Shown here one piece after another: positions 7,627-16,151 of a stretch of 37,403 nt of DNA. The stretch spans positions 7,544,381 through 7,581,783 of the forward strand of contig NZ_LT985361.1 of the NCBI RefSeq assembly GCF_900269665.1. Direction: 5' to 3'. Below the pieces are notes generated by a model. The model saw nothing but the letters and a program-made list of their open reading frames with translations. It did not search any database and had not been told where the DNA came from. This DNA comes from Nocardia suismassiliense (GTDB lineage Bacteria; Actinomycetota; Actinomycetes; Mycobacteriales; Mycobacteriaceae). The position numbers and the translations under genes are program-made. Position 1 is the first letter of the stretch. Each line of letters opens with the position of its first letter.

Positions 7627-8798
7627 TGCGCGGCATCGGCCTGATGTCGGGGACCTCGCACGACGCGATCGATGCGGTGGGCGCGGATATTCAGCTGCGG
7701 GACAGCACTATTCACGTCGAGGTGCTGGGGCTGCTGAGTCGCCCCTACTCCGACGGTCTGCGCGCCGAACTCATCGGCGCGCTGCCGCCGGGCACGATCG
7801 ACATGGCCACGGTGTGCCGGCTCGATACCGCGATCGGGCAGGAGTTCGCCGCCACCGCAGCCGAGGCAGTACACGAGTTATGCGATGGCACAGCGGATCT
7901 CGTCGCGTCACATGGCCAGACGGTGTACCACTGGGTGGCCGACGGACGGACCTGCGGCACACTGCAACTCGGCCAGCCGGCCTGGATCGCCGAACAGACC
8001 GGGCTGCCCGTCGTCAGCGACTTCCGCTCGCGCGACATCGCCGCGGGCGGCCAGGGCGCGCCGCTGGTCGCACTCTTCGACCTGTTGTGGCTCGTAGGCC
8101 GGCCCGGGCGTTCGGCCGCGCTCAATATCGGCGGCATCGCCAACGCGACCGTCACGGGTGACACCCCCGTCGCCTTCGACACCGGTCCAGGCAACACGCT
8201 GATCGACGCGGCCGTCGAACTGGCCACCGACGGCACCGAACACATCGATCGAGACGGCCACCGCGCGGCCCGTGGCCGGATCGATGAGCGATTGCTGAAA
8301 ACCCTGCTGGCCGACAGCTACTACCGGGCAACGCCGCCGAAGACGACCGGCAAGGAGCTGTTCAACCGGGCCTATCTCGAGCGGGTGTTGCGCGATCATC
8401 CCCTGCCTGCCGACGATATCGTCGCCTCCGTGACCGCGCTGACCGCACAGACCATCGCCGACGCACTGGCACCTTTCGCACCCGACGAAGTCATCGCCTC
8501 GGGCGGCGGCACCCGAAATCCGGCCCTGCTGAGCATGCTCGGCGAACGGCTGGGTAACTCCACCCTGTGCACCTCCGACGAGCTCGGTCTGCCGTCCGCC
8601 GCCAAAGAAGCCGCCGCCTTCGCCGTGCTCGGGTTCCTCACCGTGCACGGACTCGCCGGCACCGACGCGGTCTGCACCGGCGCGACGCGGGCGCGGGTGC
8701 TCGGTTCGATCACGCCAGGTGCCACCCCGCTGACACTGCCCGAATCACCCGGTGCGGCACCGCGACAGCTCAGGTTGGAGAACCATGAACGAGGGTGA
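7626..8798 (+). CDS. anmK: Anhydro-N-acetylmuramic acid kinase
   Basis: Converts 1,6-anhydro-MurNAc plus ATP to MurNAc-6-phosphate, opening the anhydro ring in the same step. Visible motifs are GIGLMSGTSHDAID at the N-terminus (ATP-binding loop, actinobacterial variant of MSGTSLDGID), ALNIGGIANAT, and AFDTGPGNTLIDA, which carries the catalytic Asp, plus a C-terminal ASGGGTRNPAL. The frame is open far upstream through the symporter gene, but the GTG at 7626, overlapping the symporter stop (TAGTG), begins exactly at the conserved N-terminus and gives 390 aa, near the usual 360-390. Its 3' end overlaps the regulator start by 14 bases. AnmK acts on products of lytic transglycosylases or phage-type lysis, and its product is the substrate of MurQ encoded nearby. 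Confidence 0.95.
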   Translation: MRGIGLMSGTSHDAIDAVGADIQLRDSTIHVEVLGLLSRPYSDGLRAELIGALPPGTIDMATVCRLDTAIGQEFAATAAEAVHELCDGTADLVASHGQTVYHWVADGRTCGTLQLGQPAWIAEQTGLPVVSDFRSRDIAAGGQGAPLVALFDLLWLVGRPGRSAALNIGGIANATVTGDTPVAFDTGPGNTLIDAAVELATDGTEHIDRDGHRAARGRIDERLLKTLLADSYYRATPPKTTGKELFNRAYLERVLRDHPLPADDIVASVTALTAQTIADALAPFAPDEVIASGGGTRNPALLSMLGERLGNSTLCTSDELGLPSAAKEAAAFAVLGFLTVHGLAGTDAVCTGATRARVLGSITPGATPLTLPESPGAAPRQLRLENHERG

Positions 8799-9660
8799 CG
8801 ACGTCCGCACACGCCTGCTCGGGGCGATCCCCCGGCTGACCCCGACCGGGCTGCGGGTGGCCCAGGTGATTCGCGACGACCCCGCCGCCGCAGCACAATT
8901 GACCGTGAGCGAGCTCGCCGAGCGCGCCTCGACCAGCACGTCCGCGGTCGTCCGGCTGTCCAAAGCCCTTGGCTACGAAGGCTATCCGCAACTGCGCCTG
9001 GCGCTGGCCGCGACCAGCAAGGACGATGGCTCACCGGTGTTCGCCACCGACATCGACGCCGACGACCCACTGGCGAAGGTGCTGCACAAACTCACCGCCT
9101 TCGAGACCGAGGGCATGGTGGCCACCGCCGACCTCGCCGATCCGTCGACCATGGCGGCGGTCGTCGACGCCCTGGTGCGCGCGCGGCGGGTGGAGCTCAT
9201 CGGCATCGGCGCCTCCGGGCTGGTCGCGATGGATATGGCGCAGAAGCTGACCCGGATCGGCATGTGGTGCGTCGCTTGCACTTCCGAAGACGACGCCCTC
9301 GTGCAGGCCAGCCTGCTCGAAGCCGACGACGTGATCATCGCCTTCTCCCACTCCGGCGAGACCGCCGCCATCATCGACGCCGTCGATCGCGCCGCCGGCC
9401 GGCGCACGACGACGGTCGCTGTGACGTCGGGCGCACAGTCCAGGCTGGCTCGGGCGGCCGCGCACACGGTGCTCGTCGCCGGGCGCGAGGACGGCTTCCG
9501 GTCCGCCGCGATGGCGAGCCGGATGAGCCAGCTCCTCATCGTCGACGCGCTCTACATCGGCGTCCTGCAGCGCACGCCGTCGGCCGCGGTGGCACTGCGC
9601 CGGACCTATGACGCGGTAGCGGATCGCCGGATCTCGCGCACGGTGCGGAAGGCGCCGTGA
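8785..9660 (+). CDS. RpiR/MurR-family transcriptional regulator
   Basis: A 291-aa regulator with an N-terminal RpiR helix-turn-helix (LTVSELAERASTSTSAVVRL SKALGYEGYPQLR in two parts) and a C-terminal SIS sugar-phosphate domain (VELIGIGASGLVAMDMAQKL, then VIIAFSHSGETAAIIDAVDRA). In E. coli the related MurR represses murQP and responds to MurNAc-6-P; the same logic is expected here, with the product of AnmK or the kinase as effector. The ATG at 8785 follows GGAG and is chosen over one at 8752 inside anmK. It sits between anmK and murQ, so it probably controls both the operon and murQ. No operator is proven, though a 10-bp palindrome lies in front of murQ. Confidence 0.9.
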   Translation: MNEGDDVRTRLLGAIPRLTPTGLRVAQVIRDDPAAAAQLTVSELAERASTSTSAVVRLSKALGYEGYPQLRLALAATSKDDGSPVFATDIDADDPLAKVLHKLTAFETEGMVATADLADPSTMAAVVDALVRARRVELIGIGASGLVAMDMAQKLTRIGMWCVACTSEDDALVQASLLEADDVIIAFSHSGETAAIIDAVDRAAGRRTTTVAVTSGAQSRLARAAAHTVLVAGREDGFRSAAMASRMSQLLIVDALYIGVLQRTPSAAVALRRTYDAVADRRISRTVRKAP

Positions 9661-9700
9661 GGGAGCCCAGCACGCTGATCGCTGATGCAGCCCCACAAAT

Positions 9701-9710
9701 AGTCGCGACT
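9701..9710. promoter_or_regulatory. Palindrome AGTCGCGACT upstream of murQ, possible operator
   Basis: A perfect 10-bp palindrome in the 106-base gap between the RpiR-type regulator and murQ, 56 bases upstream of the murQ start. Position fits an operator for the neighbouring regulator. CG-rich palindromes of this size arise by chance in such genomes, so this is only a candidate. Confidence 0.2.
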
Positions 9711-9766
9711 CGGTCGGGACCACACCACTCGTTCGACGTAGTTCGCGCATAGACATAGGAGGCGAT

Positions 9767-10669
9767 ATGAGCGATATCAGCACACTGAGTACCGAGGAAG
9801 CCAATCCGCGGACCGCCGCACTCGACTCCATGACTGTGGACGAGTTGTTGCGCACCATGAATTCCGAGGATGAGGTGGTGGCTTCCGCGGTGGCCCAGGC
9901 GATTCCGGAGATCGCCCGGGCGGTCGAGCTGATCGTCGCGGCCCGCAGGACCGGCGGCAGGCTGATTTATGTCGGCGCGGGAACCAGCGGCAGGCTCGGG
10001 GTGCTGGACGCGGTCGAGTGCCCGCCGACCTTCGGCACCGCCCCCGACGAGGTCATCGGCATAATCGCCGGTGGCGCAGCGGCATTCGCGCACGCGGTGG
10101 AGGGCGCCGAGGACGACCCCGCGCTCGCCGTCGCGGATCTCGCCGATATCGACGTGACCGCCGACGACGTGATCGTGGCGCTGGCGGCCAGCGGCCGGAC
10201 CCCGTACGCGATCGGTGCCCTGCAGCACGGCCGATCGATCGGCGCCGCCACCGTCGGCGTCTCCTGCAATCGCCATGCCGAGTTGAGCGAGCACGCCGAC
10301 GTGGGCATCGAAATCGAAACGGGCCCCGAGGTATTGACCGGATCCACCCGTTTGAAGGCGGGCACCGCCCAGAAGATGGTGTGCAACATGCTCACCACCG
10401 CCACCATGGTGCAGTCGGGCAAAGTCTACGGCAACCGCATGGTCGACGTGAAGCCGACCAACGCCAAGCTCGTCGACCGGGCCCGCCGCATCATCGAGGA
10501 CGCCACCGGCGTCGACCCGGTCACCGCCGCCGCCCTGCTGGACGCCGCCGACGGACACCCGAAAACCGCGATCGTCATGCAACTGGCCGGCGTCGACGTG
10601 GCCGCGGCCCGCAGGCTGCTCGCGGGTGCCGACGGGTTCGTGCGCACCGCCGTCGGCAGCGCCGGGTAG
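9767..10669 (+). CDS. murQ: N-acetylmuramic acid 6-phosphate etherase
   Basis: Cleaves the D-lactyl ether of MurNAc-6-P to give GlcNAc-6-P and D-lactate, joining wall recycling to amino-sugar metabolism. The 300-aa sequence has the SIS-fold core (LIYVGAGTSGRLGVLDA), the invariant VECPPTFG with catalytic Glu84, and AVEGAEDD with the second conserved Glu115, corresponding to Glu83 and Glu114 of the E. coli enzyme. AASGRTPYAIGAL and GSTRLKAGTAQKMVCNML are further family blocks. An AGGAGG-type ribosome-binding site precedes the ATG. It is 106 bases downstream of the regulator gene, so it may have its own promoter or be transcribed through. It acts on the product of AnmK and, if the first kinase accepts MurNAc, on that product too. 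Confidence 0.96.
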   Translation: MSDISTLSTEEANPRTAALDSMTVDELLRTMNSEDEVVASAVAQAIPEIARAVELIVAARRTGGRLIYVGAGTSGRLGVLDAVECPPTFGTAPDEVIGIIAGGAAAFAHAVEGAEDDPALAVADLADIDVTADDVIVALAASGRTPYAIGALQHGRSIGAATVGVSCNRHAELSEHADVGIEIETGPEVLTGSTRLKAGTAQKMVCNMLTTATMVQSGKVYGNRMVDVKPTNAKLVDRARRIIEDATGVDPVTAAALLDAADGHPKTAIVMQLAGVDVAAARRLLAGADGFVRTAVGSAG

Positions 10670-10692
10670 GCGGGGTGTACCCGCGAAGGGGT

Positions 10693-12198
10693 ATGTCGAC
10701 TGCAGCACGCCTGGCCCTGTGCGTAACAGCCGTCCTCGCAGTCTGCGTCGGCTGCGGGACCGACGACGCGCCGGACAAGTCCGCGACCGAGGATCGGCAG
10801 CCGATCGGGTGGGGTGCCTGTCCACCGGGTTCCAGCTCCGCCGTTCAGTGCGCGAGCATCGATGTACCGCTGGACTGGAACAACCCGGGCGGGGCGAAGA
10901 TTCAGGTCGGAGTCAATCGACTACCCGCGACCGATCCGGCGCAGAAGATCGGGGACCTGGTCGTCAATCCCGGCGGTCCCGGCGGCGCGGGGACGCAGTT
11001 CGTCGCCCTCGAAGGCGCCGAGCCGGGTCTGTTCCCCGGCGGACTGCGCCAGCGTTTCGATCTGATCGGATTCGATCCGCGCGGTGTCGGCGCCAGCCGG
11101 CCATCTATCCAGTGCGACGCCGATCTGGCCAACCGGTTGCCCCGCCAATTCCCGCGCGGGCAGCAGGAATTCGACGAGATGGTCGCGGCGAACCGCACGT
11201 TCGGCGACACCTGCCGTCGCCGGACCGGTGATCTGCTCGACCATCTGGACACGGTGAGCGTCGCCCGCGATCTCGAGGTGCTGCGCCGACGCCTCGGTGG
11301 CGCGCCGCTGACCTACCTCGGCCTGTCCTACGGCACCGAGATCGGCGCGGAGTACGCCCGCCTGTTCCCCGACAAGAGCCGCGCCCTGGCGCTGGACGGC
11401 GCGCTCGTGCACTCCCAGCCGACGAGCACCATGAGCTTCTACGAATCCGTCGCGCTCGAGGACAGCTGGAATCGCTTCGCGGCCTGGTGCCGAGCCGCGG
11501 CCGAATGCGCGGTGCGCGAACCGGATCCGTCGCAGGTCCTGGACGACCTGGTCACCAAGGCGGAGCAGCACCCGCTGCCCGCGCCGACCTGCCAGAGCAC
11601 GGGCAAGTGCCGCAGCGAGGTCAGCACCGACGACCTGCTGACCAATCTTCAGGGCAGGCTGCTGTCCCGGGATCCCATCCCGAATATCGGCGACGAAGGC
11701 TGGCCCGGCCTGTCCGCCCGGCTGGACCAGGCGCGCAACGGTGACGCGAGCGGCTTCGCCTCGGCCGCGTTCACGGCCGAGAGCAACCACGCCGATCTGG
11801 GCGTCGGCTGCGCGGACTTCCGGCCCGACTTCGACAGTTACGCCGCACTGAAAGCCCAGCAGACCCTGCTCGCCACCATCGCACCGCACACCCGTGGCGT
11901 CAGCCAGTCCTACCGGTATCTCGCGCGGTGCCAGGGCTGGCCTGCCCGAGCCAATCCCGCGCGGGAAACCATCGCCGAACCCACCATCGCGGCCCTGATC
12001 GTCAACGCCACCCACGACCCGTCGACCTCCTACGGCTGGGCACAGCTGATGCTGACCCAGATCCGCGGTTCCGTCCTGCTGACCCGCGACGGCGACGGGC
12101 ACACGTCCTTCATGAGTCCCGGTCGCACCAGGGACGCCATCGTCGGCTACCTCATCGACGCCACCCCGCCCGCCGCGGGTCTCGTGCTGCCCGACTGA
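10693..12198 (+). CDS. Lipoprotein alpha/beta-hydrolase, tripeptidyl-aminopeptidase (TAP)-like
   Basis: A 501-aa secreted serine hydrolase. The ATG at 10693 follows GAAGGGG and starts a signal peptide with a lipobox-like LAVCVGC, so lipid anchoring at Cys21 is likely. The alpha/beta-hydrolase core shows the oxyanion region NPGGPGGAG, FDLIGFDPRGVGAS, the nucleophile elbow GLSYGTE (Ser212), and near the C-terminus an Asp in NATHDPST and a His in GDGHTSF. This is the Streptomyces SlpD/Tap and mycobacterial CaeA (Hip1)/Rv2223c family of cell-envelope proteases or esterases. Paired Cys in the cap suggest disulfides in the exported protein. It starts 23 bases after murQ on the same strand and may be co-transcribed, which would tie it loosely to wall turnover; the substrate is not known. 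Confidence 0.88.
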   Translation: MSTAARLALCVTAVLAVCVGCGTDDAPDKSATEDRQPIGWGACPPGSSSAVQCASIDVPLDWNNPGGAKIQVGVNRLPATDPAQKIGDLVVNPGGPGGAGTQFVALEGAEPGLFPGGLRQRFDLIGFDPRGVGASRPSIQCDADLANRLPRQFPRGQQEFDEMVAANRTFGDTCRRRTGDLLDHLDTVSVARDLEVLRRRLGGAPLTYLGLSYGTEIGAEYARLFPDKSRALALDGALVHSQPTSTMSFYESVALEDSWNRFAAWCRAAAECAVREPDPSQVLDDLVTKAEQHPLPAPTCQSTGKCRSEVSTDDLLTNLQGRLLSRDPIPNIGDEGWPGLSARLDQARNGDASGFASAAFTAESNHADLGVGCADFRPDFDSYAALKAQQTLLATIAPHTRGVSQSYRYLARCQGWPARANPARETIAEPTIAALIVNATHDPSTSYGWAQLMLTQIRGSVLLTRDGDGHTSFMSPGRTRDAIVGYLIDATPPAAGLVLPD

Positions 12199-12220
12199 GA
12201 ACTGCTGGGCAGCAAGGCCG

Positions 12221-13096
12221 TCAGTCCTTCGGCCAGTGCCGGTCCAGGAAGTCGGCGATGAGCGGGGCGATGTCGGGGAGCTTGTCCTCGAGGGCGAAGT
12301 GGCCGGTGTCGAAGATGTGCAGTTCGGCGTCGGGGAGGTCGTGCAGGTAGGCGTGCGCACCCGGCTCGGGGAAGAAGGGGTCGTTGCGGCCCCAGACGAT
12401 CAGGGCCGGTGGGGTGTGCGTGCGTAGCCATTCTTGCCACTGCGGGTACTGCTCGACGTTGCTGTGGTAGTCGAAGGCCAACGCCACCTGGGCTGCTTTG
12501 CGGCCGGGCAGGTCGAGGAAGTGCTGGTCGAGAGTCCAGCCGTCGGGGGCGAGCAGCTCGGGTTCGCCGACGCCGTGCTCGTACTGGCCGCGGGTGCCGG
12601 GCAGGGTGAGCAGGTCCAGGATGGCGGGTTCGGCGTCGGGCTGGTCGGGGCGCAAGGCCACGAAGTCGCGCGCGCCGTCGGACAGGCCCTCCTCGTACGC
12701 GTTTCCGTTCTGGACGACCAGCCCGGCGACCCATTCGGGGTGCCGGGTCGCGATGCGGAAGCCGACCGGTGCGCCGAAATCGAAGGCGTACAGGAAGAAT
12801 CGCGTCAGTTCCAGGCGCTCCAGGAACCCTTCGACGATGTCGGCCAGCCGGTCGAAGGAGTAGGTGAAGGAGTCGGGCGCTTCCGTGTGCCCGAAGCCGG
12901 GGTAGTCGGGCGCGATGAGCCGATAGCTGCCGCCGAGGGCGTCGATCAGCCGGCGGAACTGGTGCGACGCCGACGGAAATCCGTGCAGGAGCAGCAATAC
13001 CGGCGCGTCGTCGGGCCCGGCCTGCCGGTAGAACACCCGAACACCGTCGACCTCGACGAACCTGTGCTCGACCCGAGGTAGATCATTAACCGGCAT
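12221..13096 (-). CDS. Alpha/beta-fold hydrolase, epoxide hydrolase/haloalkane dehalogenase-like
   Basis: A 291-aa cytoplasmic hydrolase. LLLLHGFPSASHQFRRLI is the HG oxyanion motif, DYPGFGHTE follows, and the nucleophile elbow reads AFDFGAPVG, with Asp rather than Ser, as in epoxide hydrolases and haloalkane dehalogenases. The charge-relay acid is in VWGRNDPFF and the His in DTGHFALED. The ATG at 13096 is preceded by AGAGGG at good spacing; the frame remains open upstream to 13681 but only across the antisense of the next gene. It ends 22 bases from the end of the convergent TAP-like gene. Substrate cannot be assigned. It may share a transcript with the LigD-type gene upstream (109-base gap). 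Confidence 0.85.
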   Translation of the reverse strand: MPVNDLPRVEHRFVEVDGVRVFYRQAGPDDAPVLLLLHGFPSASHQFRRLIDALGGSYRLIAPDYPGFGHTEAPDSFTYSFDRLADIVEGFLERLELTRFFLYAFDFGAPVGFRIATRHPEWVAGLVVQNGNAYEEGLSDGARDFVALRPDQPDAEPAILDLLTLPGTRGQYEHGVGEPELLAPDGWTLDQHFLDLPGRKAAQVALAFDYHSNVEQYPQWQEWLRTHTPPALIVWGRNDPFFPEPGAHAYLHDLPDAELHIFDTGHFALEDKLPDIAPLIADFLDRHWPKD

Positions 13097-13205
13097 TGCT
13101 GCCCTCTTCTCTGCTAGCTCGACATCCCGCGCCGGAGCGCCGGGATTGGTGGAACCATCGAGAGTGGGCAGAACATTCCCGAGGCCGCGCGGAACCGGTT
13201 CCGTG

Positions 13206-14174
13206 TTACTGCTCCGGTTGCGGATTTTCCCGGCGCGCGCGAGCCCGGCGCTTACCCTCGTGCATCGCTTGCACGCGGGCGATGGGAATGGTGTGCCCCT
13301 CCTCGATGAGATCGGCGGGCAGCGTTTGGGGTTCGGGCATCTCGTCGGCCCACGGGTCGCGCTCACCGAGTCGGTCCAGTGCGGTGCGGACGGTGAAATC
13401 TTGCGGCGTGACGTTGTCGAGATCGGCCCAGCCGACCGGGAACGACACCGTGGTCCCCGGCCGGATCCGCGGGCTGTACGCGGCGACGACGGTCCCGCCG
13501 CCCGCTCGGGTGGAGTCGAGGAACACCCGCCCGCCCCGGTCCTCGCGGATGAAGGCGGTGGTGGCGAGGTCCGGATCGAGCCGCTCGGCGCGGGCCGCGA
13601 CCGCCCGGGTGGCCGCCGCGACGTCCTCGATCGACAGACCGGGCTGCAACGGCACGAAGACGTGCACACCTTTGGCGCCACTGGTTTTCACCGCACCGGC
13701 CAGCCCGTCGTCGGCCAGCGCCGCGCGGATCAGCTTCGCGGCCAGCACCGCCTGCCGGAACGGCTGGTCCGGCGACGGATCGAGGTCGAGCACGAGATGG
13801 GTCGGGCCCTTGCTGTGCTCGGCGAGCAGCAGCGTCGTGTGGTACTCGACCGCGCGCTGATTGCCGAACCACAGCAGCGTGCGGACGTCGTCGCACAGCG
13901 CGTAAGTCACCTCGCGGTGCGAACTCTCGGCCCACACCGTCACCCGATGCAGCCAGTCCGGGGTGTACTTGGGCAGGTTCTTCTGCATGAACGGCTGCTG
14001 CCCCGGCCGCACCCGCACCACCGACAGCGGACGGTCGCGCAGCTGTCGCACCAGTCGATCTCCGACGGCCTCGAGGTAGTCCACCAGATCGCGCTTGGTC
14101 GCCTCGGCACCGTCGAACAACGGCTTGTCCAGATTGGTCAGCGTCACCCCGGCGCGGACCTCTTCACTGCCCAT
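13206..14174 (-). CDS. Stand-alone LigD-type polymerase domain (NHEJ polymerase/primase)
   Basis: An archaeo-eukaryotic-primase-fold polymerase as found in the PolDom of LigD, which fills and extends ends during Ku-dependent non-homologous end joining. Visible blocks are MQKNLPKYTPDW, THLVLDLDPSPDQ (catalytic Asp pair), KTSGAKGVHVFVPL, STRAGGGTVVAAYSPR and GTTVSFPVGWADLDNV, in the family order. At 322 aa it is polymerase only, with no nuclease or ligase domain, like the mycobacterial stand-alone PolD proteins. The ATG at 14174 follows AAGGTGA; upstream in-frame sequence is antisense to the M23 gene. It starts 31 bases after the M23 gene ends, so the two are probably co-transcribed. No ku gene is in the window. 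Confidence 0.92.
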   Translation of the reverse strand: MGSEEVRAGVTLTNLDKPLFDGAEATKRDLVDYLEAVGDRLVRQLRDRPLSVVRVRPGQQPFMQKNLPKYTPDWLHRVTVWAESSHREVTYALCDDVRTLLWFGNQRAVEYHTTLLLAEHSKGPTHLVLDLDPSPDQPFRQAVLAAKLIRAALADDGLAGAVKTSGAKGVHVFVPLQPGLSIEDVAAATRAVAARAERLDPDLATTAFIREDRGGRVFLDSTRAGGGTVVAAYSPRIRPGTTVSFPVGWADLDNVTPQDFTVRTALDRLGERDPWADEMPEPQTLPADLIEEGHTIPIARVQAMHEGKRRARARRENPQPEQ

Positions 14175-14205
14175 CGGCTCACCTTGCCCGCCGCGGACAG
14201 CGCGG

Positions 14206-14811
14206 TCAACCCGCCTGCACCGCGTGCCGCACCTCGGCGAGCGCATCGACGACAGTCCGGTTCTCCCCCTGCGTGTTCTGCCCGAGTTGCGCCCACCCCC
14301 GGCCGTCCGGACCGCACAGTTGCGTCCACACCTCGCGGGTCCGATCGAGCAGTTCACGCTGTTCGGCCTCGCCGAGCCCCCACAGGAAATCCTTCGGGTA
14401 GGCAGCGCCGCGCAGCCACGCCAGCGGGTCGATCTTGGCACCGGGGTCGTACCCGTGCGGCATGACACTCAGATGCAGGTGCGGGCCGGTGGACCCGCCG
14501 TTGCTGCCGACGTAGGCGATCAGCTGCCCCGCTTCGACGCGGTCACCGACCGAAAGTCCGGTCGCGCCCGCGTCCCACATGTGTCCGTATTCGCTCACCC
14601 CACCACCGTCGGCGCTCGGGTGGTCGATCACGATCCACTCGCCGTACCCCCCGGCGGCGCCGAGGAACAAGACGGTGCCGCCGGCACACGCGTAGATCGG
14701 CGTCCCGTCGGGCGCCGGGAAATCCTGCCCGGCATGGAAACCGCCCTCGCGGGGGCCGAACGGTGAGCCGATCGTGAGTGCTGCTCGAGTCATGGGCCAG
14801 TAACGGGTCAT
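14206..14811 (-). CDS. M23 peptidase without signal peptide, endolysin-like
   Basis: A 201-aa zinc peptidoglycan endopeptidase. The M23 core is complete: IGSPFGPREGGFHAGQDF with the first metal ligands (HxxxD), VIDHPSADGGGVSEYGHM, and GSTGPHLHLSV with the HxH motif. The C-terminal ~75 residues (DFLWGLGEAEQRELLDRTRE ... RGWAQLGQNTQGENRTVVDA) resemble the tail domain seen in actinophage lysins and related host proteins. GAGGAGGG precedes the ATG at 14811. There is no signal peptide or membrane helix, unusual for a host wall hydrolase but normal for an endolysin released by a holin. It is 64 bases downstream of the P450 gene. The phage origin is inference; no other phage genes are visible. Confidence 0.85.
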   Translation of the reverse strand: MTRYWPMTRAALTIGSPFGPREGGFHAGQDFPAPDGTPIYACAGGTVLFLGAAGGYGEWIVIDHPSADGGGVSEYGHMWDAGATGLSVGDRVEAGQLIAYVGSNGGSTGPHLHLSVMPHGYDPGAKIDPLAWLRGAAYPKDFLWGLGEAEQRELLDRTREVWTQLCGPDGRGWAQLGQNTQGENRTVVDALAEVRHAVQAG

Positions 14812-14875
14812 GGGTGCCCTCCTCTCCGCTCCGAATATCGGGGAGCGGGTGGGAGAACGTGCCCGCCCGGTCCGC

Positions 14876-16057
14876 TCAGCGGGCCGTGACGGTGGTGGGC
14901 AGGGCGGCGAAGCCGCGGTTGTTCGAGGCGTGGATGCGGCGCACGCCCGCGGGGTCGATGTCGTAGTCGGCGACCTTGCCGACGATCTCCTGCAGCGCGA
15001 CCCGCAGTTCCAGCTGCGCCAGGTTGGCGCCGAGGCAGTGGTGCCGGCCGCTGCCGAACGCCAGCGACGCACCGGCGTCCCGGTCCAGGTCGAAGGTGTC
15101 GGGGTCGGTGAAGACCGCGGGGTCGCGATTGGCGGAGCCCAGGAGCAGCAGCATGCGCGCGCCGGCCGGAATCGACACCCCGTGCAGCTCGAACGGCTCG
15201 GTGGCGGTGCGCAGCGTGGTCTGGGTCGAGGGTTCGTAGCGCATGGATTCGGCGATCCAGGCGTCGATCCGCCCGTCGAAGGCCTTGCGGCGCTGCTCGG
15301 GATGCTGCCACGCGGTGTGCCAGAGGTTGCCGAGGGTGAGCATCGTGGTTTCGATGCCCGCGCCGACGAGCAGGATCAGCACGCTGACGATCTCCTCTGG
15401 CGTGAGCCGATCGTCCCCGTCGGCCGCGTCGAGCAGCCCGGACAGCAGGTCGTCGCGGCGGTCCTGGCTCCGTGCGATGGTCAGCTCGGTGTAGTAGCCG
15501 ATGAGGGCGCCGATCGCCTGGATGGCCTCGGGCCGCAGATCGGTGGACTGCTCGTCGTTGTACATGATCTCCATGCCGAGTTTGCGGAGCATCTCGCGGT
15601 CCTGCTCGGGCACGCCGACCAGTTCGGCGACCACCTCGGTCGGGAAGGGACCCGCGAAATCGGCCATCATGTCGAAGCTGCCGCGCTCGAGCAGGGGCGC
15701 CAGCAGCCCGCTGGCGATCTCGCGTAACCGGGTCTCCAACCCCTGCACCCGGTGCTGGGTGAAGGCCCGCGCGACCAGCCCGCGCAGCCTGGTGTGCCTA
15801 GGCGGGTCCATCGCGACGAAGGAGAACATCTGCTCGGCCTGCGGGCCCCAGAACGCCGGTTCCATCCGGATGGCGCCGTTCGCGCTGGAGAATCGGTCCG
15901 AATCACGCAGTGCGGCAAGGACATCCGCATACCGGGAGAGCGCCCAGAAGTCGTCGGTCTCGTTCCGGTAGACCGGCGCCTCGGTCCGCAGCCGCGCGTA
16001 GTACGGGTACGGGTCGCGGTGCACGTCGAAGTCGTATGGGCTGTACTGCAGTGGCAT
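14876..16057 (-). CDS. Cytochrome P450
   Basis: A 393-aa soluble bacterial (class I) P450 monooxygenase. The I-helix oxygen-binding motif is GAGIETT, the K-helix ExxR is ESMR, and the haem-binding loop is FGSGRHHCLGANLA with the axial Cys. AMDPPRHTRLRGLVARAF is the C-helix region. The ATG at 16057 is preceded by GGAAGG seven bases upstream and gives the normal family length; the frame is open to 16192 but the extension lacks conserved sequence. No ferredoxin or reductase gene is adjacent, so electron partners are encoded elsewhere. It is divergent from a methyltransferase gene with a 94-base gap, which suggests shared regulation. Substrate unknown. Confidence 0.95.
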   Translation of the reverse strand: MPLQYSPYDFDVHRDPYPYYARLRTEAPVYRNETDDFWALSRYADVLAALRDSDRFSSANGAIRMEPAFWGPQAEQMFSFVAMDPPRHTRLRGLVARAFTQHRVQGLETRLREIASGLLAPLLERGSFDMMADFAGPFPTEVVAELVGVPEQDREMLRKLGMEIMYNDEQSTDLRPEAIQAIGALIGYYTELTIARSQDRRDDLLSGLLDAADGDDRLTPEEIVSVLILLVGAGIETTMLTLGNLWHTAWQHPEQRRKAFDGRIDAWIAESMRYEPSTQTTLRTATEPFELHGVSIPAGARMLLLLGSANRDPAVFTDPDTFDLDRDAGASLAFGSGRHHCLGANLAQLELRVALQEIVGKVADYDIDPAGVRRIHASNNRGFAALPTTVTAR

Positions 16058-16151
16058 GATGAAGCCTTCCGGACGGCGCGACGGCACCATCGCTACCGGT
16101 TCGCAACTCGAACTGACATGATGACAATAGTCGAGATGAATTGAGGGCGTT

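Noticed and set aside
7641..7670. SGTSHDAID in AnmK instead of SGTSLDGID as a sign of inactivation
   Set aside because: As far as I recall this is a common actinobacterial variant, and the catalytic Asp motif FDTGPGN is intact.
13097..13681. In-frame upstream extension of the alpha/beta hydrolase
   Set aside because: Antisense to the LigD-type gene; the ATG at 13096 has a good ribosome-binding site and normal family length.
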